From Clostridium tepidum (GTDB taxonomy: Bacteria; Bacillota; Clostridia; Clostridiales; Clostridiaceae): a stretch of DNA of 58,299 nt. Position numbers and translations under genes: made by a program. Every line of letters begins with the position of its first letter. The first letter of the stretch is position 1. Below, piece after piece: positions 9,535-18,816 of the stretch. The notes beneath the pieces are model-generated. The model saw nothing but the letters and a program-made list of their open reading frames with translations, was not told the origin of the DNA and did not search any database. The stretch is taken from assembly GCF_002008345.1 (NCBI RefSeq), contig NZ_MRAE01000019.1:1-58299 (forward strand), in the 5' to 3' direction.

Positions 9535-9903
9535 AAAATTAAGTATACAAAGTTTATATTTAATAATCAAAGTTATTAGTTTAAGAAAAAGTTTTTAATT
9601 ACAGTAAAGCTTATTAACAGATTTTCTATTAATTTTATTTATTAGAAGTTTTTATCTAAGTATGCATCTTCTCTTTACTCCCATCTTGAAAAAGATGGGA
9701 GTATTAGAGCAAATAATCAAGTTATAAATTAATTTTATGCCTTAATTAAATCCTTTTTATAATATAAAACTAAACTTTGGAATAATTTTTTACAAATAAA
9801 TTTAAATATAAGATTTTATAAATATTTTATATAAAGTTCAATTTAATTTATAAAAACTTTATTTAATAATAAACCGAGAATTTATAACACTAGGGGGGAT
9901 AGC
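9535..9903. other. Intergenic region before lspA with a GAAA-tetraloop hairpin
   Basis: About 370 bases without a gene. Its one clear feature is a perfect 12-bp hairpin at 9676-9703 (TACTCCCATCTT / AAGATGGGAGTA) closed by a GAAA tetraloop, with a further CTCT/AGAG pairing outside it. Neither strand has a T run after it, so it is not a textbook terminator. Confidence 0.6.
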
Positions 9904-10347
9904 TTGGAAATATTTATATTAATATTAGGAATACTCTTAGATAGAATAAGTAAAATATGGGCTTTAAATACATTAGCTTCGGGTAAAGATATAGTTATAA
10001 TAAAAAACTTATTTAGTTTTTCTTATTTAGAAAACAGAGGAGCAGCTTTTGGAATATTTCAAAATAGATTAATATTTTTAACTTTAATAACTGTAATTGT
10101 AATTTTAGGAGTAGTATACTTTATTATAAAGTACAAGCCAGCTTCAAAATTATTAAAGATATCCTTAGCATTAATAATAAGTGGCGCTATTGGTAATTTT
10201 ATAGATAGAATTTATTATAAATTTGTAGTAGATTTTATTATGTTACATTATAAAGATGTTTATTATTTCCCTACATTTAATGTAGCGGATATGTTAGTAG
10301 TTTTAGGTACTATATTGTTAGCTATATACATATTAAAGGAAGAGTAG
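9904..10347 (+). CDS. lspA: Lipoprotein signal peptidase (signal peptidase II)
   Basis: Membrane aspartyl protease that removes signal peptides from prolipoproteins. The 147-residue protein has four transmembrane segments (about 1-17, 58-76, 84-104, 124-143). It carries the family signatures NRGAAFGIF and GNFIDRI...FNVADM, which provide the two catalytic aspartates. The start is TTG at 9904 with AGGGGGG at 9892-9898. The next gene, rluD, starts 3 nt after its stop, the usual lspA-rluD pair. Confidence 0.95.
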   Translation: MEIFILILGILLDRISKIWALNTLASGKDIVIIKNLFSFSYLENRGAAFGIFQNRLIFLTLITVIVILGVVYFIIKYKPASKLLKISLALIISGAIGNFIDRIYYKFVVDFIMLHYKDVYYFPTFNVADMLVVLGTILLAIYILKEE

Positions 10348-10350
10348 TTT

Positions 10351-11268
10351 ATGGAAAAAATAAGTTTACAAGTAGAAAAAAAATTTGATAATGTAAGATT
10401 AGATTTGTATTTATCTAAAATATTTGAGGATAAATCTCGATCTTATCTTCAAGGAATCATAGAAGAAGGAAATGTTTTAGTAAATAATAATAAAAAAAAG
10501 AGAAATTATAAATTAAAAGTTGGAGATAGTATTGAAGTAAATATTCCAGTCCCTAAATTGCTTCAAATAGAACCAGAAAATATTGATTTAGATATAGTAT
10601 ATGAAGATAAAGATTTAATAGTTGTAAATAAACCTCAAAATATGGTGGTACATCCAGCTCCAGGGGTATATTTAGGAACATTAGTTAATGCTCTTTTAAA
10701 TCACTGTAAAGATCTATCTGGGATAAATGGAGTAGCAAGACCTGGAATTGTTCATAGAATAGATAAAGATACTTCCGGAGTATTAGTTGTGGCTAAAAAT
10801 GATAAATCTCATAATAATTTGGCAGCTCAGTTTAAAGAACATTCAATTTCTAGAGTATATATGGCTTTAGTAGAGGGTATAATAAAAGATGAACATGGAA
10901 CTATAGAAGCGCCCATAGGTAGACACCCCGTAGATAGAATAAAAATGGCAGTAGTAAAAAGTGGAAAGCATGCAGTAACTCACTATAAAGTTGTAGAAAG
11001 ATTTAAAAATCATACTTTAGTAGAATGTAGATTAGAAACAGGAAGAACACATCAAATAAGAGTTCATATGAGTTATATTATGCATCCTTTAGTGGGAGAT
11101 CCTGTTTATGGGTACAAAAAGCAAAGATTTAATTTAAAGGGTCAAATGTTACATGCTAAATTATTAGGGTTTATTCATCCTACCACAGGTGAATATATGG
11201 AATTTGAAAGCTCAATACCAGAATACTTCAACAAAATAATAAAAATTTTAAGAAATGAATTGATTTAA
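10351..11268 (+). CDS. rluD: RluD/YlyB family large-subunit pseudouridine synthase
   Basis: Isomerises uridines in rRNA to pseudouridine. The 305-residue protein has an N-terminal S4 RNA-binding domain (about 13-75, RLDLYLSKIFEDKSRSYLQG) and the RluA catalytic domain. The catalytic aspartate lies in HRIDKDTSGVLVVAKN (about residue 137). Other family blocks are RVYMALVEG, GRTHQIRVHMSYI and HPLVGDPVYG. Its exact rRNA target cannot be read from sequence. It is tightly linked to lspA and is the last gene before the pyr promoter. Confidence 0.94.
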   Translation: MEKISLQVEKKFDNVRLDLYLSKIFEDKSRSYLQGIIEEGNVLVNNNKKKRNYKLKVGDSIEVNIPVPKLLQIEPENIDLDIVYEDKDLIVVNKPQNMVVHPAPGVYLGTLVNALLNHCKDLSGINGVARPGIVHRIDKDTSGVLVVAKNDKSHNNLAAQFKEHSISRVYMALVEGIIKDEHGTIEAPIGRHPVDRIKMAVVKSGKHAVTHYKVVERFKNHTLVECRLETGRTHQIRVHMSYIMHPLVGDPVYGYKKQRFNLKGQMLHAKLLGFIHPTTGEYMEFESSIPEYFNKIIKILRNELI

Positions 11269-11411
11269 TTTAAAAATAGTGATAATATATGTATATAAAT
11301 GTCACAAAAGGTAAAAATATAAGAAACAGAAGATTAAATGATAAACAACAGAAGATAAAGTAATTTAATAACAAAAGAAAAATATATATTGTAACTACAA
11401 ATCTATGTATA

Positions 11412-11466
11412 TTAGTAAAAACAAAAGATAAAATTACAATGTATATTTGTTAGTAAAAACAAAAGA
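11412..11466. repeat. Two direct copies of a 17-bp A-rich repeat
   Basis: TTAGTAAAAACAAAAGA occurs at 11412-11428 and again at 11450-11466, offset by 38 bp, each preceded by a TATGTATA/ATGTATAT-like sequence. Weaker A-rich copies (AACAAAAGAAAAA) precede them. The array lies just upstream of the pyr promoter. Confidence 0.7.
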
Positions 11467-11479
11467 AAAATTAATTTTA

Positions 11480-11508
11480 TTGAAAAACTAAATTAAATAT
11501 TGTATAAT
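11480..11508 (+). promoter_or_regulatory. Sigma-A promoter of the pyrR-uraA operon
   Basis: TTGAAA at 11480-11485 and TATAAT at 11503-11508 with a 17-bp spacer. Transcription would begin near 11515, just before the PyrR loop and attenuator. Confidence 0.82.
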
Positions 11509-11524
11509 AGTAAAAAGTGTTTTA

Positions 11525-11554
11525 CCTTTAAAATGATCCTGTGAGGTCATAAGG
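11525..11554 (+). promoter_or_regulatory. PyrR-binding loop of the pyr attenuator
   Basis: Shows the PyrR anti-antiterminator design: CCTT/AAGG outer stem, a 5' purine-rich bulge, then TGATCC / GGTCA around a TGTGA loop. The core ATCCTGTGAGGTCA agrees with the known consensus ARUCCNGNGAGGYU. UMP-bound PyrR would hold this loop and let the terminator at 11581 form. Confidence 0.88.
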
Positions 11555-11580
11555 CTATGAATAAATGATATGGAACTATT

Positions 11581-11613
11581 ATGCCTTTACTTACAGAGTA
11601 AAGGCATTTTTTT
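11581..11613 (+). terminator. Attenuator terminator upstream of pyrR
   Basis: Perfect 11-bp stem (ATGCCTTTACT at 11581-11591, AGTAAAGGCAT at 11597-11607) followed by a run of T. Together with the loop at 11525-11554 it forms a pyrimidine-responsive transcription attenuator. Confidence 0.92.
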
Positions 11614-11635
11614 ATATTAAATTAGTTAAGTTTAA

Positions 11636-12196
<561 letters not shown>

Positions 12197-12204
12197 AATC
12201 TTTT

Positions 12205-12232
12205 AAAATAGTCCAGAGAGACTAAAAGGAGG
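12205..12232 (+). promoter_or_regulatory. Second PyrR-type loop abutting the uraA ribosome site
   Basis: AGTCCAGAGAGACT at 12210-12223 fits the PyrR consensus with one change (GAGG to GAGA). TAGTC/GACTA form the upper stem, and the flanking TTTT and AAAA can form the lower stem around an A bulge, as in known PyrR loops. The AAAAGGAGG ribosome site (12224-12232) begins in the next base, so a bound PyrR would block uraA translation. There is no terminator here. The motif is seen; translational control is inferred. Confidence 0.65.
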
Positions 12233-12239
12233 CAATAAT

Positions 12240-13583
12240 ATGAGAAAATATGTAGACGTAAATGAAAAATTACCTATCTCAAAAACTATACCATTAAGTT
12301 TCCAACATTTATTTGCAATGGTGGGAGCAACTATATTAGTGCCAATGCTTACAGGTATGAGCCCTTCTATTGCATTATTTGGAAGTGGTGTAGGAACACT
12401 TCTTTATGTACTTTGTACAAAAGCAAAGTTACCAGCATATATAGGATCATCTTTTGCATTTATAGGACCTATGACAGTAGCATCATCAGCTTATGGAGCT
12501 AATGCAATGTTATCTGGTATAATAACAGCAGGTTTAATTTATATATTAGTAGCAGCTATAATAAGTTTTACAGGAACAGATTGGTTAAACAAGGTATTGC
12601 CACCGATTGTGGTTGGTTCTGTTGTAATTGTAATAGGTCTAGGATTAGCAGGAGTAGCAATAAATTGGGCAGGTCTAAATTCCAGTTTTACTATAGATTC
12701 AATGGAAAATGTGCCAAGATGGGCATGGATTACAGTTTCTATGATAACTTTATTTATAGGAATATTAGGAACTATGTATTTTAAAGGTTTTTTAGGAGTA
12801 ATACCAATTCTTATAGCAATGATATGTGGATATATTTCAGCACTAGCTTTAGGAGTTGTATCTCAGGAAACTTTAACTAAAATAGCAACTGCACCTTTAT
12901 TTCAATTTCCACCATTTATGAAACCAAAATTTAATTTAAATGCTATGATATTAATGGCACCAGTAGCATTTGTAACATTAGCGGAGCATATTGGACATGT
13001 TTATGTAACAAACAATGTAGTAGGAAAAGATTTTACAAAAGATCCTGGACTTCATAGATCTATATTAGGAGATGGAGTGGCTACATTATTTGCAGGATTT
13101 ATAGGAGGACCTCCAAATACAACTTATGGAGAGAATATAGGAGTTATGGCTATAACTAAAGTGTATAGTGTATGGGTAATTATAGGAGCTGCAATAATAG
13201 CAATTATACTTTCCTTTATAGGACCTGTAGCTACATTAATCGCTACTATACCAATGCCAGTAATGGGGGGAGTAAGCATATTATTATTTGGAATAATAGC
13301 TTCCTCAGGTTTTAGAGTATTTGTAGAGGATAAGATAGACTTTAGTAAAAAGAGAAACTTAATAATATCCTCTGTAATAATAGTATTAGGAATAGGTGGA
13401 GCTGCAGTAAAATTTAAATTAGCCGGATCAGAAGTAGAGATAGCAGGAGTTGCATTAGCAACACTAGTGGGAATAATATTAAATCTAATACTACCAAAAG
13501 AAAGTAGAACAGAAGAAGAAAATAATAAAGAAGAAAATTTTAAAGAAGAATTTATTAAATCTATAGAAAAAAATGTGGGTTAA
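12240..13583 (+). CDS. uraA: Uracil permease (NCS2 family)
   Basis: Membrane H+-coupled uracil importer of 447 residues with about 14 hydrophobic segments. NCS2 signatures include PLSFQHLFAMVGATILVPML, the substrate-site region VAFVTLAEHIGHV (catalytic Glu after TLA), and GGPPNTTYGENIGVMAIT. The C-terminal 25 residues are hydrophilic and glutamate/lysine-rich. It follows pyrR by 43 nt with a PyrR-like loop in the gap, which ties uracil uptake to pyrimidine supply. No other pyr gene is present here. Confidence 0.95.
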   Translation: MRKYVDVNEKLPISKTIPLSFQHLFAMVGATILVPMLTGMSPSIALFGSGVGTLLYVLCTKAKLPAYIGSSFAFIGPMTVASSAYGANAMLSGIITAGLIYILVAAIISFTGTDWLNKVLPPIVVGSVVIVIGLGLAGVAINWAGLNSSFTIDSMENVPRWAWITVSMITLFIGILGTMYFKGFLGVIPILIAMICGYISALALGVVSQETLTKIATAPLFQFPPFMKPKFNLNAMILMAPVAFVTLAEHIGHVYVTNNVVGKDFTKDPGLHRSILGDGVATLFAGFIGGPPNTTYGENIGVMAITKVYSVWVIIGAAIIAIILSFIGPVATLIATIPMPVMGGVSILLFGIIASSGFRVFVEDKIDFSKKRNLIISSVIIVLGIGGAAVKFKLAGSEVEIAGVALATLVGIILNLILPKESRTEEENNKEENFKEEFIKSIEKNVG

Positions 13584-13670
13584 GAGTTACCTTAATTGTA
13601 AATTGAAATGCATCCTTCCTATAGTAATTATCAACAACGTAGAATATTTGTACTGATAGATTTTGTATAA

Positions 13671-13740
13671 AACTCCATCCTTTGTATTATTATTATTTGT
13701 TTTGCAACTTATAATAATAAAATAGAGGATGGGATTTTTT
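13671..13740 (+). terminator. Terminator of the pyrR-uraA operon
   Basis: CCATCCT near 13675-13681 pairs with AGGATGG at 13726-13732, with an inner ATTATTATT/AATAATAAT stem, and is followed by six T. It ends the pyr transcript about 90 nt past uraA. Confidence 0.82.
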
Positions 13741-13960
13741 ATATCTAAAATTTTTTATTTGCTTTGTTTAATTCACCTTTTTAAAATTTTTTATCATATT
13801 ACTTGATGTTACTATTTTGCCTTTTATAAATGATAATGCACTGTTTAAATGAAAACATCAGTATTATTTATTTTACGTGTGTTTTTGAATTTTATTTGGT
13901 ATAATTTATAATAGTTATCAAATAAAATTATTTATATGAATTTAAGAAAAGGTGATTATT
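13741..13960. other. Intergenic region before exoA
   Basis: With the terminator it makes a gene-free stretch of about 375 bases after uraA. TTGGTATAATTTATAATAG just before 13920 suggests a promoter for exoA; nothing else was recognised. Confidence 0.4.
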
Positions 13961-14722
13961 ATGAGAATTTATTCTTGGAATGTTAATGGGTTAAGAGCAA
14001 TAGCCAAAAAGAATTTTTTAGAATGGATAGGGGACGAAAATCCTGATATATTATGTATTCAAGAAACTAAATTGCAAGAAAATCAACTAGAAGATAATAT
14101 AAAAAATATAGAAGGATATTATTCTTATTTTAGTTTTGCACAGAAAAAGGGATATAGTGGTGTAGCAACTTATACTAAAGAAAAACCTATTTCGGTAAAG
14201 TATGGAATCGGTATAGAAAAGTTTGATTCCGAAGGAAGAATACTTATAACAGAATTTAAAGATATTACACTTTTTAATATATATTTCCCTAATGGACAAA
14301 GAGATGAAGAAAGACTTCAATATAAATTAGATTTTTATGAAGCTCTATTTAATTATTGTGATGAACTAGTTAAGCAAGGTAAAAATCTAGTTATATGTGG
14401 GGATTATAATACAGCTCATAATGAGATAGATATTAAAAATCCTAAAGCTAATGAAAAGACTTCAGGGTTTTTAAGAATAGAAAGAGATTGGTTAGATAAA
14501 ATAATAGAAAGAGGATATACAGATACTTTTAGAAATATGAATCCAGATAAGATTAAATATTCTTGGTGGAGTTATAGATTTAAAGCTAGAGAAAGAAATG
14601 CAGGATGGAGAATTGATTATCATTTTGTTTCAAATAATTTATTAAATAGAGTAAAGAATACAGCAATATTAAATGATGTTTATGGATCAGATCATTGTCC
14701 TATAATGTTAGAATTAGATTAG
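13961..14722 (+). CDS. exoA: Exodeoxyribonuclease III / AP endonuclease
   Basis: Base-excision repair nuclease of the endonuclease/exonuclease/phosphatase family that cuts at abasic sites. The 253-residue protein starts MRIYSWNVNGLRA and shows LCIQETKLQ (catalytic Glu), VICGDYNTAHNEIDI (Asp/Asn), a WRIDYHFVS block and the C-terminal GSDHCPIMLEL with catalytic His. ATG 13961 follows AAAAGGTGAT; the in-frame GTG at 13952 is inside that ribosome site. It stands alone between two intergenic regions. Confidence 0.95.
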   Translation: MRIYSWNVNGLRAIAKKNFLEWIGDENPDILCIQETKLQENQLEDNIKNIEGYYSYFSFAQKKGYSGVATYTKEKPISVKYGIGIEKFDSEGRILITEFKDITLFNIYFPNGQRDEERLQYKLDFYEALFNYCDELVKQGKNLVICGDYNTAHNEIDIKNPKANEKTSGFLRIERDWLDKIIERGYTDTFRNMNPDKIKYSWWSYRFKARERNAGWRIDYHFVSNNLLNRVKNTAILNDVYGSDHCPIMLELD

Positions 14723-14865
14723 CGTTTATTTGATTAATTTATACTTATTAGTTATTTATTGTTATTTTGTAATATTAGATTTAGAGTAGACAACAAATAT
14801 TATATTTGGATAAAAATTTATTTAGCATATTAAATAAAAACTATATTTAAATGGGAGATGAAGAA

Positions 14866-16008
14866 ATGGAATATACACTAATTGCAACAGCAACTTTTGG
14901 ACTAGAAAAAATAGTAGCTAACGAATTAAAAGAATTAGGTTATAATGATTTAAAAATAGAGAATGGAAAAGTTACTTTTGTAGGTGATGAAAGAGATATT
15001 GTTACATGTAATATGTGGCTTAGAACTGCAGATAGAGTTTTAATAAAGATGGCAGAATTTAAGGCAGAAACCTTTGAGGAACTTTTTCAAGGAACTAAAG
15101 CAGTATCTTGGGGAGAATATATTTCAGAAGATGGATTTATGCATGTTACAGGAAAATCCATCAAATCTAAATTACATAGTGTTCCAGATTGCCAATCAAT
15201 AGTAAAGAAAGCAGTAATTGAAGCTATGAAGAGGGAGTATGTTAAAGATTGGTTTAGTGAAGATGGCGCGGAATATAAAATAGAGGTGGCTATTTTAAAG
15301 GATATAGTTACATTAACATTAGATACATCAGGACCTGGACTTCATAAAAGAGGATATAGAGAAAATGCAGGAGAAGCTCCTCTTAAGGAAACTTTAGCAG
15401 CAGCTTTAGTGCTTTTAAGTAAATGGGAACCTTCAAGAATACTTTCAGATCCTATGTGTGGTTCTGGTACCATTGCCATAGAAGCAGCTTTGATAGGAAA
15501 AAATATAGCACCAGGTTTAAATAGAACCTTTGCGGCAGAGTCTTGGGATATAATACCCCTTAATATGTGGGAAGAAGCAAGACGTCATGCTAGAAATTCT
15601 ATAAATAAAGAGAAATTCAGAATACTAGCTTCAGATATAAATGGGAAAGTATTAAAAACAGCTAGGGATAATGCAGAAAAAGCTGGAGTTTCTGATTATA
15701 TAGCTTTTCAAAAGATGCCTATGGAAAATTTTAAATCAAGAAAAAAATATGGAATTATGATAACTAATCCACCTTATGGTGAAAGGTTAAATACTTTAAA
15801 AGAAGTAGAAAAAATTTATAGAAATTTAGGAGTAGTATATTCCGAATTAAAAGATTGGTCTTGTTTTGTATTAACATCTTATGAAGGATTCGAAAAAATA
15901 TTTGGAAAAAAATCAGATAAAAATAGAAAATTATATAATGGAAGATTAAAATGTTATTATTATCAATATATAGGATTAGAACCTCCTAAGAAATATTATG
16001 AGAAGTAG
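14866..16008 (+). CDS. RlmL/YpsC-type THUMP-domain 23S rRNA (guanine-N2) methyltransferase
   Basis: SAM-dependent RNA methyltransferase of about 380 residues. N-terminal ferredoxin-like and THUMP domains (about 1-155) are followed by a Rossmann methyltransferase domain with DPMCGSGTIAIEAALI (SAM loop, about 199-214), ASDINGKVLKTARDNAEKAG, and the catalytic TNPPYGERL motif near residue 306. The family modifies G2445-type sites in 23S rRNA; the precise target is inferred. I start at ATG 14866 because GGGAGATG at 14853-14860 is its ribosome site; an upstream in-frame ATG at 14851 overlaps that site. Confidence 0.92.
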   Translation: MEYTLIATATFGLEKIVANELKELGYNDLKIENGKVTFVGDERDIVTCNMWLRTADRVLIKMAEFKAETFEELFQGTKAVSWGEYISEDGFMHVTGKSIKSKLHSVPDCQSIVKKAVIEAMKREYVKDWFSEDGAEYKIEVAILKDIVTLTLDTSGPGLHKRGYRENAGEAPLKETLAAALVLLSKWEPSRILSDPMCGSGTIAIEAALIGKNIAPGLNRTFAAESWDIIPLNMWEEARRHARNSINKEKFRILASDINGKVLKTARDNAEKAGVSDYIAFQKMPMENFKSRKKYGIMITNPPYGERLNTLKEVEKIYRNLGVVYSELKDWSCFVLTSYEGFEKIFGKKSDKNRKLYNGRLKCYYYQYIGLEPPKKYYEK

Positions 16009-16278
16009 TATTTAAAGATTATATATTTGCGATTATTAATTCATTATATAAATTTATTTCTATAGTATAATTATAATATGGAGTACTACTTAATATAAAA
16101 ATAACTAGCTAAAGTTAAAGTGTTTTAATATTTATTATCTTTTATAAGATGTAGGAATTAATAAAAATAATTAAGTAATTTAGCAGGTAGGTTAAATAGG
16201 ACAAAGGAGTTTAAAGATATTTCAAAATTTAATATTATGTTCTATAATTAAAATATACAAAAATTAGGGGGGATTATT

Positions 16279-17094
16279 TTGAAAAAATTTTTGAGTATTT
16301 TAATTGTGGGTATTTTAGCATTAGGACTATTTGGATGTGATAATAGAAAAATAGAAGAAAAAAATCAGGAGGCATCCAGCAATAAAGAATCGAAAGAAAA
16401 TCTTAATATAAACGTATCTGCTGCTGCTAGTTTAACAGAAGCTTTAACAGAAATACAGAAAAAATATGAAAAAGAAACAGGAGCTAAACTTTCAATAAAC
16501 TTTGATTCTTCTGGTACACTTCAAAAACAAATAGAACAAGGAGCTCCAACAGATTTATTTATATCAGCTTCTAAGAAGAATATGGATAAATTACAGGAAC
16601 AAAAATTAATAGATAATGATACAAGAAAAGATTTATTATCAAATAAACTTGTTTTAATTGTATCTGAAGAAAATAAAGATAAAAAAGTTGAAAATGTATC
16701 TGAGTTAAAAAACATCAATTCTAAGTTAGCTATAGGAGAGCCTGAAGCTGTTCCAGCTGGTAAATATGCAAAAGAAGCTATAGAATATTATAAATTATGG
16801 GATATTTTAAAAGATAAGATTGTATACGGAAAATCTGTAAAACAAGTTGCCAAGTATGTAGAGAGTGGAGAAGTAGCTGCAGGAATTGTTTATAATAATG
16901 ATGCTAAAATTTTAAAAAAAAGTTATATAAGACATATTTTTAATGAAAAATCTCATAACCCAATTGTTTATCCAATAGCAGTGGTTAAAAATAGTAAAAA
17001 TAAAGAAGGAGCAAAGAAATTTGTAGAATATATTCAAACAAAAGAAGCACAAGATATATTTATAAAATATGGATTTGATTATATAGCAAAATAG
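16279..17094 (+). CDS. modA: Molybdate ABC transporter substrate-binding lipoprotein
   Basis: Extracellular binding lipoprotein that captures molybdate or tungstate. A signal peptide ends in the lipobox LFGC with lipidated Cys20. A charged linker follows, then the ModA fold: NVSAAASLTEALTEI (oxyanion-binding serines), INFDSSGTLQKQIEQGAPTDLFISAS, IGEPEAVPAGKYAKEA and AAGIVYNNDA. Length is 271 residues. The start is TTG 16279, 5 nt after AGGGGGGAT. modB begins 9 nt downstream. It probably supplies metal for molybdo- or tungsto-enzymes outside this window. Confidence 0.94.
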   Translation: MKKFLSILIVGILALGLFGCDNRKIEEKNQEASSNKESKENLNINVSAAASLTEALTEIQKKYEKETGAKLSINFDSSGTLQKQIEQGAPTDLFISASKKNMDKLQEQKLIDNDTRKDLLSNKLVLIVSEENKDKKVENVSELKNINSKLAIGEPEAVPAGKYAKEAIEYYKLWDILKDKIVYGKSVKQVAKYVESGEVAAGIVYNNDAKILKKSYIRHIFNEKSHNPIVYPIAVVKNSKNKEGAKKFVEYIQTKEAQDIFIKYGFDYIAK

Positions 17095-17103
17095 GAATTT
17101 ATT

Positions 17104-17775
17104 ATGATATTACAACCAATTATTTTATCACTAAAAGTAGCTTTGATATCTACTATTTTTACATTTATATTTGGCGTGTTATTAGCTAGAATTTTTACCA
17201 AGTTTAATTTTAAAGGGAAAAATATACTTGAGAGTTTAATTATTTTACCAATGGTTCTTCCTCCAACAATTACAGGTTATGGATTACTTATTTTAATGAG
17301 TAAGAGGGGTTTTATAGGTAAATTTTTATATGAGAACTTTGGAATAAGTATTATATTTACTCCAGCTGCTGCTTGTGTTGCAGCAACAGTAGTTTCAATA
17401 CCTTTAATGTATCAAAGTGCTAAAGCAGCATTTTTAAATATTGATCATATGTATGAAAATGCAGCAAGAACACTTGGAGTAAGTGAGTGGAAGATTTTTT
17501 TAAAGATTAGTTTTCCATTAGCATGGCCAGGTATAGTAAGTGGAAGTGTACTGGCTTTTGCAAGATCTTTAGGAGAATTTGGTGCTACTTTAATGGTTGC
17601 GGGAAATATACCTGGTAAAACACAGACGATACCCATTGCTATATATTTTGCTGTAGATAATGGATATACAAAGGTTGCCAATACACTTTTAGGAATAGTC
17701 GTAGTTTTTAGTTTTCTTCTAATATTTTTATTAAATTCGTGGCTGAAAAAGAAAGACTATAGAAGATTGAATTAA
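17104..17775 (+). CDS. modB: Molybdate ABC transporter permease
   Basis: Inner-membrane subunit of 223 residues with five or six transmembrane segments. It carries the ModB signatures LESLIILPMVLPPTITGYGLL, the EAA loop NAARTLGVSEWKIFLKISFPLAWPG (which contacts the ATPase), and FARSLGEFGATLMVAGNIPGKTQT. It follows modA by only 9 nt with a weak ribosome site, suggesting coupling. Unlike usual modABC operons, modC is more than 300 bases away behind a hairpin. Confidence 0.94.
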   Translation: MILQPIILSLKVALISTIFTFIFGVLLARIFTKFNFKGKNILESLIILPMVLPPTITGYGLLILMSKRGFIGKFLYENFGISIIFTPAAACVAATVVSIPLMYQSAKAAFLNIDHMYENAARTLGVSEWKIFLKISFPLAWPGIVSGSVLAFARSLGEFGATLMVAGNIPGKTQTIPIAIYFAVDNGYTKVANTLLGIVVVFSFLLIFLLNSWLKKKDYRRLN

Positions 17776-18089
17776 ATATTAATAATATTTATAAATAATT
17801 GGAAGCAGTATTTATTGAGTTAATGGATAAATTAACAAATATGATTACTGCTTTTAATTATAGATTGATAAAAACTTATAATTTTTAATAAAAAAATATG
17901 AAAATATTTAATTTAGTATAATGCTTTGATTAGGTAAAGTTAAAAAATCAATTAATTTATATAGATTATAGATGTAAATTAGATATGGTAAAGAATATTT
18001 ATTTCGTATAGACAATAAATAATTATATAGGATTATAGTGAAATAATATTTTAGAGTGTATAGAAAGATAATATAAGGAGATTCCATAA
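17776..18089. other. Intergenic region with nested hairpin between modB and modC
   Basis: 314 bases without a gene. AAGCAGTA (17803-17810) pairs with TACTGCTT (17846-17853) and is followed by a few T; inside, GTTAAT/ATTAAC (17819-17824, 17831-17836) adds a second stem. It may attenuate read-through from modB into modC. AT-rich promoter-like sequence follows at 17900-18070. Confidence 0.6.
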
Positions 18090-18722
18090 ATGTTAGAATT
18101 AAATATAGTTAAAAAGTTAAAATATTTTGATTTACAGTGTAAATTAACTTTAGGAAATGAAGTAGTTGCATTGCAAGGAACTTCAGGATCAGGAAAAACA
18201 ACTATTCTAGATTGCATTGCAGGTATTAAAAAACCAGACAAAGGAACTATTAATATTAATAATAAAATTGTTTTTTCATCTTCAGAAAATATTAATTTAC
18301 CAATAAAGGATAGACATATAGGATATTTATTTCAAAACTATGCCTTGTTTCCTCATATGACTGTGAAAGAAAATATATTATTTGGAGTAAAAAATCAAAA
18401 AAGTTATGATATAAATTATATAAAGTATATAACTGAAATCTTTAAAATAGAACATCTTAAAGATAGAAGACCTAATCAAATATCTGGTGGTGAAAAACAG
18501 AGAGTAGCTTTAGCCAGAGCTTTGGTAGTAAAGCCTAATGTATTAATGTTGGATGAACCATTTTCAGCCTTGGACAAGGATACTAAGGAAGTGGTTTATA
18601 AAGAATTTATGGAATATAAAAAAAAATTTAAAATAAGTATTATTTTAGTTACTCATAATCCATATGAAGCTGAACTGTTGGCTGATAGAACAATGATTAT
18701 TCATGAAGGAGTACTTATGTAA
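18090..18722 (+). CDS. modC: Short molybdate-type ABC transporter ATP-binding protein
   Basis: ATPase subunit of 210 residues. Walker A is GTSGSGKTT (about 31-39), the Q-loop LFQNYALFPH, the signature ISGGEKQRVALARAL, Walker B VLMLDEPFSALD and the switch histidine in LVTHNPYEAE. It stops soon after the ATPase core and lacks the C-terminal MOP/TOBE domain that binds molybdate in full-length ModC, so trans-inhibition is not expected. Assignment to molybdate rests on proximity to modAB. It has its own AAGGAG site and an unlinked upstream region. Confidence 0.85.
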   Translation: MLELNIVKKLKYFDLQCKLTLGNEVVALQGTSGSGKTTILDCIAGIKKPDKGTININNKIVFSSSENINLPIKDRHIGYLFQNYALFPHMTVKENILFGVKNQKSYDINYIKYITEIFKIEHLKDRRPNQISGGEKQRVALARALVVKPNVLMLDEPFSALDKDTKEVVYKEFMEYKKKFKISIILVTHNPYEAELLADRTMIIHEGVLM

Positions 18723-18816
18723 AAGTAATAATGCTTTTAATATTGTTTAAAATAGTTTATAATAAAATAAATTTATTTTTAAATTATAGGTATAAATGAA
18801 GGGATCGATGTAATTT

